A DNA stretch of 64,000 nucleotides from Larus michahellis (taxonomy: Eukaryota > Chordata > Aves > Charadriiformes > Laridae), in NCBI RefSeq assembly GCF_964199755.1, contig NC_133896.1:92938200-93002199 (forward strand). Reading direction: 5' to 3'. Below, one piece after another: positions 1-13,199 of the stretch. Positions within the stretch are counted from its first letter, which is position 1, and every line of letters begins with the position of its first letter. The position numbers and the translations under genes were made by a program. The notes under the pieces were generated by a model. The model saw nothing but the letters and a program-made list of their open reading frames with translations, was not told where the DNA came from and made no database searches.

Positions 1-2039
1 TTCCCCTATTTTATTTCTTTTTTTTTTTTTTTTAGTATTCCTTGAGCAAAAAGCATCTAAACATATCACATAACTGGAAACTTTTTTCCCTTGCATAACT
101 AAGGAACTTACAATGGGATTGTGGTCAAGCTTTCTAAAAAATTTTACCTCTGGAGCTGAGACCATGCACTGAAATGGGAGATTATAATAAAAGTCCAAAC
201 ATAACCTTAATGATAGGTTTTGCTGTTTTGAAAGCTATAATATAGGGTAACTATTTGTACCAGCCCAGCATATGGGGGACTTCTTTTGTCTCTGACACTT
301 ACAAAAGCTTCCTTTGAGCTAGGAAAACATCTTCAGGTTACTTATTTGAATCACCAAAAGAAAAGAAAAAAAGGAATAAAATTACAAGGAAAAAAGGCTT
401 ATCAACTCTGTCTAGTTCAACAAGCTCCCAAAATAGCAAGAGAACTCTGCCAAACCTCTAATGCCACAAAGTTCACTTATTCCCTGACCTGATCTTATGT
501 TTTTCATTCCACACTGGGATAGAAAATTTCACTAGGCCCTTCTGGAGCTGCACGTCTTGTCATGTATTGTCTACTCTTTCCATACTGGGAACACCTATGG
601 TCATAGAATAGTAAGAGCAATGAAGAAGACCCAAAGGAGGGAAAGACGGAGAAAAGGATGGTTAAGTGGAAAAGACAGAAGACGGGAGAGCTGAAGTGAT
701 ACACAAATTGAGAAGGAAAATACAGGGGATGGAGAAGAGGGGAGGAAGGTGATGAGAGGAATAGGGGTGGCACTCAGAAAGGAAAGGGGATTATGGAGAG
801 ATATTTTACTTTCCCATCCATCTGTTAGAAGCAGAGAAAGCCATAGAATTGCACTCCTCATTTCATTGTGTACTTGGTGGAATTCTCCCATCTGGTTTGA
901 CATACCAGCTGAATCTACAATCCACCCTGTAGGCTCTACAAATATGTCAATCAAAATGACCTGCTGTGAAAGCTGTGAGAAGGCACTCTTTTGTGTTATC
1001 CTCACATGCATGTTAGACCCACACAGAATCCCTGCTGTATCTTATTTTCAATCACAGGACGTTGGAAAGCTCCTGCAGATGTTATTTTTGCCATGCAAGT
1101 AAAGGAATATTGTGATGTGACTAAACCATGAAAGATGAGGAAAAGCCATGAAATGGGGTCTGGTGTGTGAGCTAGCAGAAGGGGATCAGTCACACATGGG
1201 AGGCTCTGACACAGGACAAGCTCAGCACTCTTTTACATGACTCATTCTGGAACCATGGAGACAACCAGCTTTGCAAATATTGCTAGAGAGCCGATGATGA
1301 AATTGCTACAGTCAACCCAGATGTTCCTATAAAGAAGCCCTTCAAGAAACTCCTGAAGCATCAGTGATGGCCAAAGAAAACTTCCCCATTATACCACAGA
1401 GCAATTTAAACAAGTTTCACTATCCAGCTGCAGGAGCTTTCTCGGGGTTCTGGTCTTTCTTTCTTTTCCAAGATGTTCTTGGACCCACAAAGTCAGTTTG
1501 GTGATTCAATAACAGGTCTAAATCCCTCACCTCACAGGAAGTTTGAGGAATAGCTTCACTGTGTTGCAACGTTAACTTTAGATTTATTTAAATTCTGAGG
1601 AAGCTGCCAGACATATGCAGCCTGCTTGGCCTGCCATTGCCAAGCTGCGCTTTATCTGGATACTCACAGTTATATAGGCCAGAGGCCAGTCCTAGAGCTA
1701 TCTCTTACTTGTGTAAGTAGTGTTCACAATAGGTAAATGAAAATTGTTCAGGTTTGCACATTTCTATTCAAATAACATATACTCGAACTCCCTGTTGGTA
1801 CTGCAGATTACATGAAACTGTAAGCTATATGAAAGTAATCTGAGGAATTTGCCCTGTAAAATGTCAGATTTTTCTTCTCACCTTATGACCAAGCTTCCAA
1901 TGGAGAGACAGAGATTTTCTCCCTGAATAACAGCTCTATGTTTTCTTAAGATCATTCCATTCGACTGCCTTTTCATCTTCTGCCATATGATTCCTTCACA
2001 TTTCTGTTCCCATCAGATATAGTGGGAGAGAGTCCTATC

Positions 2040-2041
<2 letters not shown>
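1..2041. other. Intergenic DNA, no gene recognised
   Basis: Opens with a T-run at about 18-33. Bases 601-830 are purine-rich on the + strand. Short frames on both strands between 286 and 1193 lack splice context and recognisable motifs. Nothing else stands out. Confidence 0.6.

Positions 2042-2131
<90 letters not shown>
2042..2131. repeat. (TTA)n microsatellite, about 30 units
   Basis: An almost uninterrupted TTA/ATT trinucleotide run of about 90 bases. It produces artificial poly-Leu and poly-Asn reading frames. The length suggests a polymorphic locus. Confidence 0.97.
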
Positions 2132-5100
2132 TAAGCAAATAATGCTATTAATTCTAATGCCATGCTGTAAGTTGACCTCAAGTGAGAAATTCTGGCATTT
2201 CTGTGAAGCGGATCGAGTCAGTACTTTCATATTTATGATACACAGTGGCACAAGTGAAATCAGAATTATTTTGTGAGCATGCTGAAGGGGAGGATTGTAG
2301 TAGGACATCCATCATCTCAGGGAGCAGTGGCAGGGTGGAGACTAACAGGAAAATACATAACAAATACATAATAAGGAGGCATTTGTCCCTCTTTCATAAA
2401 GTAAAGTCAGGAGGATAGTTTTCTTGCAAGTCCTTCACACTGGCTCGGAGAAAAGCATAAATGCCCAGTAGCCTTATTAGTTCTGAATCTCCTCGTTCTG
2501 AACATTGGATGCTAATGCCTTTTCATTAGTATCGTACTTCTGGTATGTGATCTTCTACAAAAACAAGGTGGCATATAGTTCCGTTTCTGGCTCTTCTGTG
2601 AAGAAAGGTGCATTATTTCAGAATAATCAGAACCTTACCAGAGGATGCCTTAGGAAATGTTGCTACTATTTCCTTCTGACAGGTAGTCACAACTTAAATA
2701 AATGTGTCTGGGTAGAAAACTGATACAGCAGTGAACACTTGTGTATGATCCCTGATAGAGTCTTTGGATGCTTCACTGATTAATTCATTTCAGCTTTAAC
2801 CAAGTTGCTTTACTGGCCCTGCTGAAGTTAGTTAAGTTTTCAACTGGCCTGCAATTGGATCTTAATCATCCATCTCAAAGGTATGGGGAGACAATTTGAG
2901 CCAACCTGATGACTCACTGTCATGCTAAGCAGGTCACACTTGTCCGAAAGGGTTGCGTAAGGGTGGGGGGAGGGAGTTCACCAGGATGAAGCTAAACTGA
3001 TCTGTGCTGATCTCCATCAAGCCTCTGTCCAGCAGTAAATCAGACCCTGTGACACGAGTAATCAAAATAGAAATCTGATGTGCTAGTGTCTTTGTGAGCT
3101 GAAGACTGTTCCTTTCTTTAGACAGCAGACTGGTAAAATGATGCCTCACGTAAACTGAGGTTGAAACACTTTTAGTAAGGCCTACTGTATCAAGCAGATT
3201 TTCTGTTCATAGTGAGAACACTGAAAGTACCGTGGGGGTTGGTGTTGCTGTCAAGTTCTGATACAAAGAATGCCAGCTCTCTCATGCATGTTCTGAGAAA
3301 ACCAAGAGCCTATTTTTGATAAGAAATACAGAAGAAATGAGAAAAGTTGACTTGGGTTCAGTTTGTGCTTTCTGTACATTGGGTTCTTCAGCATTGGATA
3401 AACAGGTTTTCAAAGTCTGAATAAATAAGCAGCCTCTTGACGTCTCCTTCTAGAGGATGTTTCCCTACAGTATCTTCTCCAGGAGCCTTCCTTGCTACCC
3501 TGCTTCACAAAATTCCCCTCTTCATTCCCTATCAGATAACCAAGGTGAAGTTTTAAATAGGGGAAGCGTGGGATCAGCTACGTAGCCTCATATGGGAGAA
3601 CTGCTCTCCCTTTCCTCTTTTCCTGTCATATGATCAGATGCACGGCCACCACATGCCAAAAATGCCAGCATTCCACATCATGTGAGGGGCACACATGAGG
3701 TCACATAATGGGGAATAACATTCAGCCATGTGACCAGCTCACTCCTTATCACTTGATGGAAGGAAAGGCTGCGGGGATTTTAGAAAAGAGGATAGCAAAG
3801 AAGAAACTAACAGAAAAATTAATCCAGCAACACACTCCCTCCACAGCCACCTCCAAAAACACCTTCAAGTGATACTTTCTCCTACTGACGGGCAGCTGGA
3901 AGGGCGTCCTAGCAGAGAATGCCTTGGCCATGTCTTTGTCATCATGTGGCTAAGCTTTAGCAATGTCCTAAACTTTGGAAAGAAGCCTTTAGCCCATAAG
4001 AAATTCCAGCTACGTTCAGAGGGGAGCAGGCTATCATTTCATCTGTACAGATTTGTGAGACATGATTTCTGATTCCCTTGTGCTCTGGGTGTGTACTGTA
4101 AAGGCATGCAAAATCAGAATCAGGATATAGGAAATTAGGATCGATACCTTCTTTACCATCTGCTGCTCCACATACCTGTCATGCTTTATATATAGTCTTC
4201 TCTAACATAAAGACATAACTAGTATGTTCTTCTAACTTTTTAAAATAAATAAAAATTACAATAAACATGTTTCTCCCTAAGAAGCAACCTTTTCCCTTCT
4301 TCCACTCCTCTCTCCACTGTTCTGGAATACTTCCTTTGCCCATGCATTCTCTGACCCACCTCTGGTACTGTCTACGGCATGCCTCCTTGGATTCCCATCC
4401 CTTCTGTGCAAGAAAAGAGTTATAGGTCCTGTCTGAACAAGGCGCAAGGAGCTGCATAAGCAGTAAGTGGTATGGCTGATGCTAATAAGGCGGAATCCAC
4501 ATCAGTAAATCCACTCATGAAGTACCTCATCTGTCCTCAGATCATGTGATGGTCTCAAACTTAACATAACTAGAGCACAGATAGGAAAGTTTATATATTT
4601 GACAATTCATTCGGAACGAATCTTACATAGCAGGATATGAGGACTAGGAGAGAAGCCTAAGCACATATAACTTCCAGGTACCAAGTCTTTGCATCAGATA
4701 AGACCCTTCCCCTCCCTCCAGCTTTTTGTCTCCATCATCATTTTACCTGGAAGGGGACTATTTTGAGTTCTTTGTATGACGTTTAGCATAGCTTGATCTT
4801 CGTCCCATCACAGAGGCCTCTGAGGTAATAAGTACAATGACAATAGAGATATATATTGAGTGAAATCAATTGTGCCAGTCCCATTGTTTTGCATGTCCCA
4901 GGACAAGCAATGGGAGAAGTTTGGGAGCTGCTACTTTAGCAAATAGCAATGTAAGGATGATCATTCCTTTGGGGCCTTGTTATCTGTAACTTTTGCCACC
5001 TCAGTACAGTAGATTTTTGAACTGCATTTCCCTATTAGACCATTGCTTCTTTGAACTTACAAGTGTCTGTCCCGTCAATCAAGTTCCCTGCATTACCTTC

Positions 5101-8100
5101 CTCTTCATGTCACACCATTTCCCTTCTGACCAAAAATCGATCCTCAGGGGTTCAGGTTGGCAGCTGCAATCCAGCCACTGAGCTGCACTCAGAGCTGTGA
5201 GGGAAGGGCATCAGCCAAGCAACTCCCCACACATGTACTTTTGTGGGAATAATTCAGTGTAACATGGGTTGATGTTTCACAGAACAAACCATGTCAGTTG
5301 ACAGTTCAACAAACCAATCTCATCAATTTGAGGGCATGCATCAAGGGTTTTGCTTGGGCAAGATATTAAAAAAATAAGGAAATATTCACTATTTCTGATT
5401 CACTTTTTTTTTTTTTTACAGGAGAAGTTTTGCTGGTTGCACATCTGTGGTTTGATTTTGGAACAAAAATGAATGTTGAAATATTAGGATCTCCCAGAAT
5501 TTCATGCAATGTAGATAACGGGTCCAATTGCAGTTCCTTCTGATGCAAAATGGTTGCTAGCAACCAATTGAAGAGCTCCACTGAATTTTTCTGAAGTGGA
5601 ACAACAGTCATTATGTCTGTTCCTACTGCTCATCACAACCTGGCATGAAGCATTTGGGCCAAACTGAAAAGCCAGTCTGTGAACTGCAGCATCTGGGAAT
5701 AGAGATGTTTCCTGTCCTTCCACTTCTGCTTAAAAAGGTTGTGTCTCCAGAAAAGGACGAAGGCAGAAATGCCAGAGAAACGTAGTATCTTTGGCCATCT
5801 CAGCAGACATTCAGTGCACTTCGTCAAATGAAGCCCTTGTGCTCGCTGTACTGCTGGACTTGCATTCCAGGAGAGACATCTGATTCCCTCAGGTGAAGGC
5901 TATTGCCAAGATATTTCTGTGGTTGGCCTTTGGCTTTGCAACACACATGACAGCCCTCTGCTCACCTGGCAGTGTCTGCCTTTTTGTTCCCTGACATCTG
6001 GAGGAACTCTGTGATATGACTTTGTGTAATATAAATGCGATTGAACACTAATAAAAGAGGAATGTGGGTTTGGGTTTGTGTGGACATTCCAGTACTTAGC
6101 TTTTAATTTCTGCACAAATGTTTGGACTGAGCTGAGGTAGGGTGCTTCCAGTATAAAAAATACAATATACCTGAAAAATTCCAATTCATTCACTGACAGT
6201 AAGCATGGCCTCTTGATATCTGTAAGCTAAAGCTAACGCTGAAGTGTTAATGATAATGATTATTATCTGCATATAAAATTAACTGAACAGTCAGAGTTTA
6301 TATCAGTGTTGAATCACTTCTCTGTGCGGCACGTTGTGAACTACATTTTTTTTCCCTAGCTGATCATTCTTCTCAACAAATTTTACTGTGATTTTTTACA
6401 AAGAAAGTGGAAAAATCTTGATTTGAAGAATACTCACACCTCAGCTGATCAATCAAAACTACCAAAACCAAAAATGAGATTATATGTCCCAAGAAGCTGC
6501 ATATTTTATCATTTGATTCCATTATATTTTTAAAGAATGTTCATTTAAAAAGTATTCACAAAAATAACTTTTGGGGAAAAAACCTAAAATGAGCTACTTC
6601 AAACTCATAAGCCATTTGCTATTAACATTTTCCAATTTGAGATCAGACTTATGAGAGTTAATGTAGAGTGTACTGAGATATCTTAAAGGACAGTATGACA
6701 GAACAGTGAAGTAATATCTCTTTCCCACTGGGACACTTAACCACAAACCGATTGAGTCCAAAGTGTTCTCAATGAGCTGATCTTAGAGCTGGGAATGAAA
6801 CTTCAGGCTTTTGGCTTGAAATCTGCCATTCAAACACTATTAAAATAATGAACACAAATAACGGAGCAATAAATAGTACTGTTTGTGTGCCAGGCATCCC
6901 CAGATGATACTTGCACTTAGCAAAAAAGGGAGACATTTAATTATATGAAGATTTTCTGCATTACGAATTTCAGCCCTTGATAGCATCAGCGTCTGAAAGC
7001 AGCAGCTGTGCAAGCAGCAGCAAAATCCACTCTCTGCCTCGATGTCTGATCAGAGTGAATTCTAGAAACATTGTCTTTTGTGAACTGTGTAAGGGGCTGA
7101 GATTCCTGAAGAAACAATTATGTGTCCAGCACTTGACAGCCTCTGTTCCCAGAGCATGTCTCCTGTGAACAAAGCAAGGTACGTGCAGGCACCGAGATAT
7201 GGAGATCCCTACTGTGGGTGCTTCCCACCAAGCTGGGAAGCTAACCGGCCTTGCCCAGCTGTCTCTGTCTCACATGCAAATGCCACCAGCACCTGAACAG
7301 AGCAAGTGCCTGAAAAAAAAGGGCATCACTATTCTGAAGAACCCCATGAATGAAAGAGGCCAGCACATGACTGCAGACCTTACTTAATAGCATGAGTATT
7401 TAAACCTCTGTTTTTTCTGCAGTAAAACTGTTATTATCTGAACCCTCCATCTCGGTTCCAAATCTCTGGATTTTATCAAATTCACCTATTTTTGAGAAAT
7501 TACAAAATAACAAAATCCATTTTGAAGGAGACAAGGAATAAAATCCTTCAAGAAAGTAACAGTTCCCTTTAAAAACCTGGAATGAGGCTCCGATCTGCAG
7601 TGCCAGATTGCAACAATGGCAAAGGAAAAAGTCATCAAGGAAAATGCTGACTTCATATCACACCTGATGGTAACAAACCCAGCTGCAATTTCAAGCAGGG
7701 GAACGGTACTTCTCCCTCATTGCTTTAAAGTGTGCTCTGTTTTAAAGTTCCTGCTAAATTTGACAGTTTAAAGGGGCATTTAATGGAATTGCTCCTTGTA
7801 CCTTCTGTTATGCTTTAGCTCTAGAAGGAGAACTTGCCAGTTTTGCTGAAGTCATGCCAGGAGTATGGCAATGTGCGCTATGCATGATCATCCATTTGGG
7901 ACAGAAGCGAGATGGTCACTTGCACAGACCTTTTATAGCCATCTGAAGATCGAATGACCTGCTGTGGTTCTAATCAGGGCTCAGCTCTGCGGGAACTGCC
8001 AAAAGTAAAAGGCCAAAGGAGAGAGAGAATTCAAAGCTCACATCATAACAGCAATCAAGCGGGGCCATAGTTACAGGCAAACCACAGAAATGAGCAGGGT

Positions 8101-10580
8101 AAAAGAATTATCCAACTATCACAGGCACATTAAGGCTGGTCGCATTCCAAAGCACTCATTACAGCACTCCAGTGTGGCTCCCTGTACAGCTGGTCAAATA
8201 ATGCTCATCAAATAAACGATTTGACAAATTTTGCAGAGTTTCAAAAATAAATTATCAAAAAAAAGTGTGCTGTTTTAATTATTCCCACAGCTGTAGTCTT
8301 GCAAGTCTAGAAATATGTTCAAACTCGCCTCTTTCTCTCCACTTGCTCACTCTCTACATTTTCTTAATTCACGCTCCCCAGTTGCACTTTCTGAGCAACC
8401 CTGTTAAAATAAGTCTCTGGGTGCACATTGCAGCCTTCCTAAGCAACTCAAAATAGCAACGCAGCATACCTTGTCCAGTTCTCCTGCGCACCCCTAAGTT
8501 TTAATAATAAATCAGCATGTCCGTGCACATGACAAAGCCCAGAACATCGAGGGTTTCTCCCAGACAAGTTACACATCCAGTTGTACTTCATCAACGCTCC
8601 ACTGAAGTTAATGGCACCGTGTTGATTTACACTGCGTGAGGATCTGCTCCATCATCGCAATGACTCAGGTCAATGCACATTTGAGAATCAGTCCTGCTTA
8701 GTTGCCTGCCTGAGTTTGCTTCTCTGTTGTCTAGCACACTGGATTTTTTAAATAAGTACAATCCTGCAAATTTATGATCTCCCCTGATAACCTTGTTTGA
8801 TAAAAAATACAGAGGATGTATTTATTGAATTTAATATTTTTTTCCTTTTATTAGCAGAGCCATCAAAATGGCTATCTCTACATATCAGTGTATACTGAGT
8901 GCTTCTCCCAAATAACTATAAAATAACATGTCAGCGAATTTCTCCCAGTTCTTCTGAGAGACTCTCAATGACAACCATGTTTGTACAGCCAAGACTGTGC
9001 AGTCATCCCTGAATGCTAGACCTGACTGATTCAGTTCTCCAGAGCTCTTGCTTGAAGGCCCTTCAGTTGAGAAACATGTTGGCCAAAGTAATTCATTTTT
9101 TCACTATGGTTAGAAACAAAGACACAATGGCAGGAAGATAGTTTATTCCTTAAAAACGAACAGAATTTCAGTTCCTAGCCCCACTGAAACAACTCCTTCC
9201 ATAGCATCAAGTGTATATTTAATTAAAAAAAATAAGTTAATGTAGAAACAATTCAAAACTATGCAGATACATTTATTAAATTGTTTGATTTTGATTGCAG
9301 ATTCAAAGTTCTTTTGCAAGAGGTCCCAAATACCTGTCAGATCAGCTCCTGCTCTTGCTTCGAACCAAAGCTTCCTTCTCTTGAACAGTGAAACTGTCAG
9401 TCGACAGAGGGAGGCTTCTGACCATGGGAAACAGGAGCCCGGCTATGACCGGGGCCAGGCTGCAGAATTTTACTGTCTGGTGAAACAAATGTGAACGTTC
9501 AGTCTTGCCACTTTCAGAATTAAATGCAAAACCCAACTGTTTGGAAGTGTTTGGCTTTTTTTTTTTTTTGTAATAATACTCTTTGTGATGCATTCATTTA
9601 GAAAACCAAGCCAAACTTAGCGTTTCCTCATAGCAAAGGAAGAGGATAAATGATTTTTATCACTTACTTACTATAGTCATGATAACCAGGAACATACAAG
9701 CATCACGGTTATTAGCAAATTTATACTGGAACATCATATTTAGGTTCAGAAGGAACTTAACACTTCACTGTTGTCCACTAAGAATGTATATTCTGCATAT
9801 GCGAAACACACATGAATACAAGCCTCTCAAAATTTCTCATCTCTTTTTGACTACTTTTTTTAAACTTGACGAATCGACTGTGACTAAGAGAGGAAAATGG
9901 AGAGATGTGCACTATTTCTTTAAATCTGGAGCAGGGGAAGGTCATATGCAATAATAAGCCTAGAGAGCAGATTTGGAGATAGATCGATTTTCCTTAATCT
10001 AATAAAGTTGAAGGGCAGGGGGAGGAGGGTGCCTGTACTGATCCATATCATTCTGGTAGTTCAAGCCCCTCACAAATCCTCTATCAAAATGGGTGTTAAG
10101 CAATGTTGCAGTCTCTGTGGGAAATTAAGTTGTGGATTGTTCTTTCGATTAGGACAGGAAGAGTGGTGCGTGCTGATGGAGGCTGCATTGGTGATTTTAG
10201 GCACATGGCCAATATATATTTGTTAGGATCTGGACAAAGATGTGCCAGTTCACACCATAAAAACTCCTGAGTAGTCAAAGTAGTTCAGTAAAGTCAGTGG
10301 AAAATTCAGTGTAAGGAGAAAGGGTTCAGAAACAGAAACCAATAAAAACGAAAGCGTGTGTCTAAAATGGAATCAAAATGTTAAAAGCAGAAGTAAAAAA
10401 AAGAGCATTTTGACCTGATTCTGTATGCATTGCAAGAGTTCTTAAAACACAAAATCTTACGCATTTTACCTTTCTTTCTCTTTCCTCAGTTGTGTATTTT
10501 TTTCACCTCTTTATATCTTGCTACACAGGAGTGGATTCCAACAGCACTTTTGTTATCCAAGGAGGAGCTTTCAATTCTAT
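2132..10580. other. Intergenic DNA, no gene recognised
   Basis: AT-rich unique-looking sequence with short T-runs near 5405-5420 and 9557-9570. All frames are short and show no known family. No CR1 or other repeat could be recognised by eye. Confidence 0.55.
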
Positions 10581-10589
10581 CAGAATATT

Positions 10590-11400
10590 CAGTCTTTAAA
10601 ATATGGAAGAGGGAGGGAAAAGGAAAAGGGTCTAGGAGTGAGAGATGCCAGAAGGCACCAGACTTTTTTTTTCCAGATGCAGAATTACCATCTATTTTGA
10701 TTTTTATAGGCCAGTCTTGAAACACGAAGGACATGCTTGAGTCCTACAGGGAGAACAGGGTTGGAGAGACAGTTATGTGGGGCAACGGAGTCAACAGGAA
10801 AAGCAGGCAAAAAAGTGTCAAAGGTAAACAAAGCAGAGTAGGCGTGAGCACAGATGCTAGGGAGGCTGTTAGGGAAGAAGACCCCATCGAGATCCTAAAA
10901 GGGCTGAGAGGCAAGTGAGGAAGAAATGGAAATAAAGAGAAAGAAACTTAGAGAGAGAACTATAAGAAGGCAGTGCTTCACAGAAAATGTGCCGTAAGAG
11001 CAGCTGAGCGGGTGAATAAGTGCATTGGGCCAGTGCTGAAGAGGATGAAAGCAAAAAGAAATCTACGCTCAGATCAAAACATCACTGATGCAAACAGTGA
11101 AGTCATTTAACATAAGGACTGGGCACCATAGGGTGAGGGAGAACGAGGTGGACAGATGAAAATTCAGAGAAAGAGACAAACTGGAAAAGGAGCAAGGAGG
11201 AGGTTCATCAACAACAACCAACCAGGATCCTCAGTGCAGAAGTTGAGTCAGTCTTTGTCATCAGGAGAGGACTTGGTCCCGGTGACAGGGAGCAGGACCA
11301 AAGAGAGATCGCAAGGTCTAAATGATCATTTTAATTATCAAGCAGGGATTTGAGAGGAAGCAAATGGAGGGAAGAGGTAAGAGGCATAAAGCTGGACAGA
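10590..11400 (+). repeat. Purine-rich (GA-rich) low-complexity block
   Basis: The + strand is strongly biased to A and G, with words such as gggagggaaaaggaaaaggg and aaagagaaagaaactta. Similar but shorter blocks occur elsewhere in the spacer. The frames in it are compositional. Confidence 0.55.
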
Positions 11401-13019
11401 ATACCTTGAGGAGAAGCAGAAGGTGTAGGGAGAGCATGGTATTTACAACCTGCATATTTCTTCCTTGAAATGATGAGGCAATTTATTTTGGAGAGATTTA
11501 TACTTTGTGGAGGGCAAAGGGGCTGTAGATGATCTGTCTCATGCAAGTTACATTTGAGCCATCGGTGTCAGGTGGCACAGGAAGGGTTAACTTCCAGTCC
11601 CACCAAGCGGCTGTACAGCTGGTGAAATGCATCTGTCAACAGAACTATTACTGTCATCCCCAGATCAGCACAATGTCCTTGACCCTGGAGGTCAACTGCG
11701 AGGCATTAGCTGTTACACAGACAGAGCTGTCATGCTCCTGTGGGAACCGAAAGGTTACAAGACCAATTGGATCAGCCCAAGAAGTAAAACCGTCCCTCCC
11801 TATCCAATAGTGGCTTAGAGGCGCAGGTGAAATGCAGCGTGACGGAGTTTACTCCAGCGCCTTTTCCCCTTGGAAACCTAGATTTAAACACTCCTGTTCA
11901 AAAAGGCAAGGAAAGGGACTCCGGTTATAGTCCTTCATAGTCCCCATTTATGGGCATCACAAAAACATTGTGGTTTTTGCTGTGTGCAAAGCCTGCGCTA
12001 GACACTGAACGGCTGAAGGCTGGAAGGAGGTGGGAAGTAGATTTGGAGGGGGGCACCCCAGGGCAGGCACAGCTAGGGGGAAACAAGCAGCATGGAACAG
12101 AAGTTGTAGGACTGCAAGAGTGAAGAGCTGCAGGACAGGACTAAGATGTTTGTGCTTTCAACCATAAGAAGATGAACACAGGGATTAAAAACTCCTTTTT
12201 GAAGTAACTGCTGGCGTTGCCATTGACTTCAGCAATATTTTTTTTTTATCATTTTGTTTACAGTGCAGTCACAGTAACAACTTCTCGTTCATAACAGAGG
12301 CAGAGGCTCTTAATGTCACATTTCTCTGAAGGGATGTGAAGTCTTAAGGCTAAGATTTCATTAGCAAACAATTTCATTAAACCTCCTCTGATGATATATA
12401 TAGGCATATAATCCAGTGCTGTTCATTTGCCAGGCCTGGCAATTACATCCCAGCTTAGCTGAAATATTATCTAAATTGCATTTCAAAACGGGTGATTGAC
12501 AGTGGAATGGTAGCATTTACCTCAATACTAGAATATGGCAGTGTGGAAGGGAGATGAGCACTACAGAGAGACAGAGGAAGCAGAGAACAAAGGCAGAAAA
12601 GATGAAAGGAAAGGGAAAATAAACAGGTTCTCCATTTTTTTTTGTAAACTGATAGTAAACTGTTAATCTGGCAGCCCATCGTTCAGCTTGTAGAAGTGCC
12701 TCCCCTCTTGCTCCTCTAACTTACCTTTCCCCTCAAGTTTTGTTTGGTTTGTTTGGTTTTTTTGAGGCAACCTGCATTAGCAAGACATTTTTGCGTTACT
12801 TATATCGGGAACAACCTCCCACTGCGTGCTGCGCAGGGAGAGGACTCTACCCTTTTGTTCGTCTCTGGGTTCTGCAAATCCTGCAGCACTGGTGAAGTTC
12901 GCTCAGTACACGCAGCAGGTGGAAGCTCCCAGCCCCGCAGCAGCTGCGCACAGCCTTGATCTTCAGGTTTTCACACACAGTCTTCAACCTCCCCTGCCCA
13001 AGCCTCCTTCCCCTGTTGG
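11401..13019. other. Intergenic DNA, no gene recognised
   Basis: Mixed composition. Bases 12020-12140 and 12540-12640 are again purine-rich on the + strand. A mildly GC-rich patch begins near 12800. No exon or repeat family was recognised. Confidence 0.5.
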
Positions 13020-13179
13020 TTTTTTTTTTTTTTTTTTAATGCGGAAAGCAGTAACCCTCTGGCCCAGCTAGCCCCCCCGCTATCAGATTCCACCAGAGGA
13101 ATTCTGGGCACGAAGCTTCACAGGGCAAAGAGGTCTCCCGCCCTCTCTAAATGTCTCCCCCTCCCTCCCTCCCTCCCTC
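13020..13179. repeat. T-run and (CCCT)n tract
   Basis: An 18-base T-run at 13020-13037 is followed after a short GC-rich stretch by a (CCCT)n tract at about 13157-13179. These simple repeats immediately precede an AT-rich segment that may be a regulatory element. Confidence 0.8.
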
Positions 13180-13199
13180 TCTGTCACTGGGAATCCACC

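Noticed and set aside
1973..2308. Poly-Asn and poly-Leu open frames on both strands
   Set aside because: They are translations of the (TTA)n microsatellite with no coding context.
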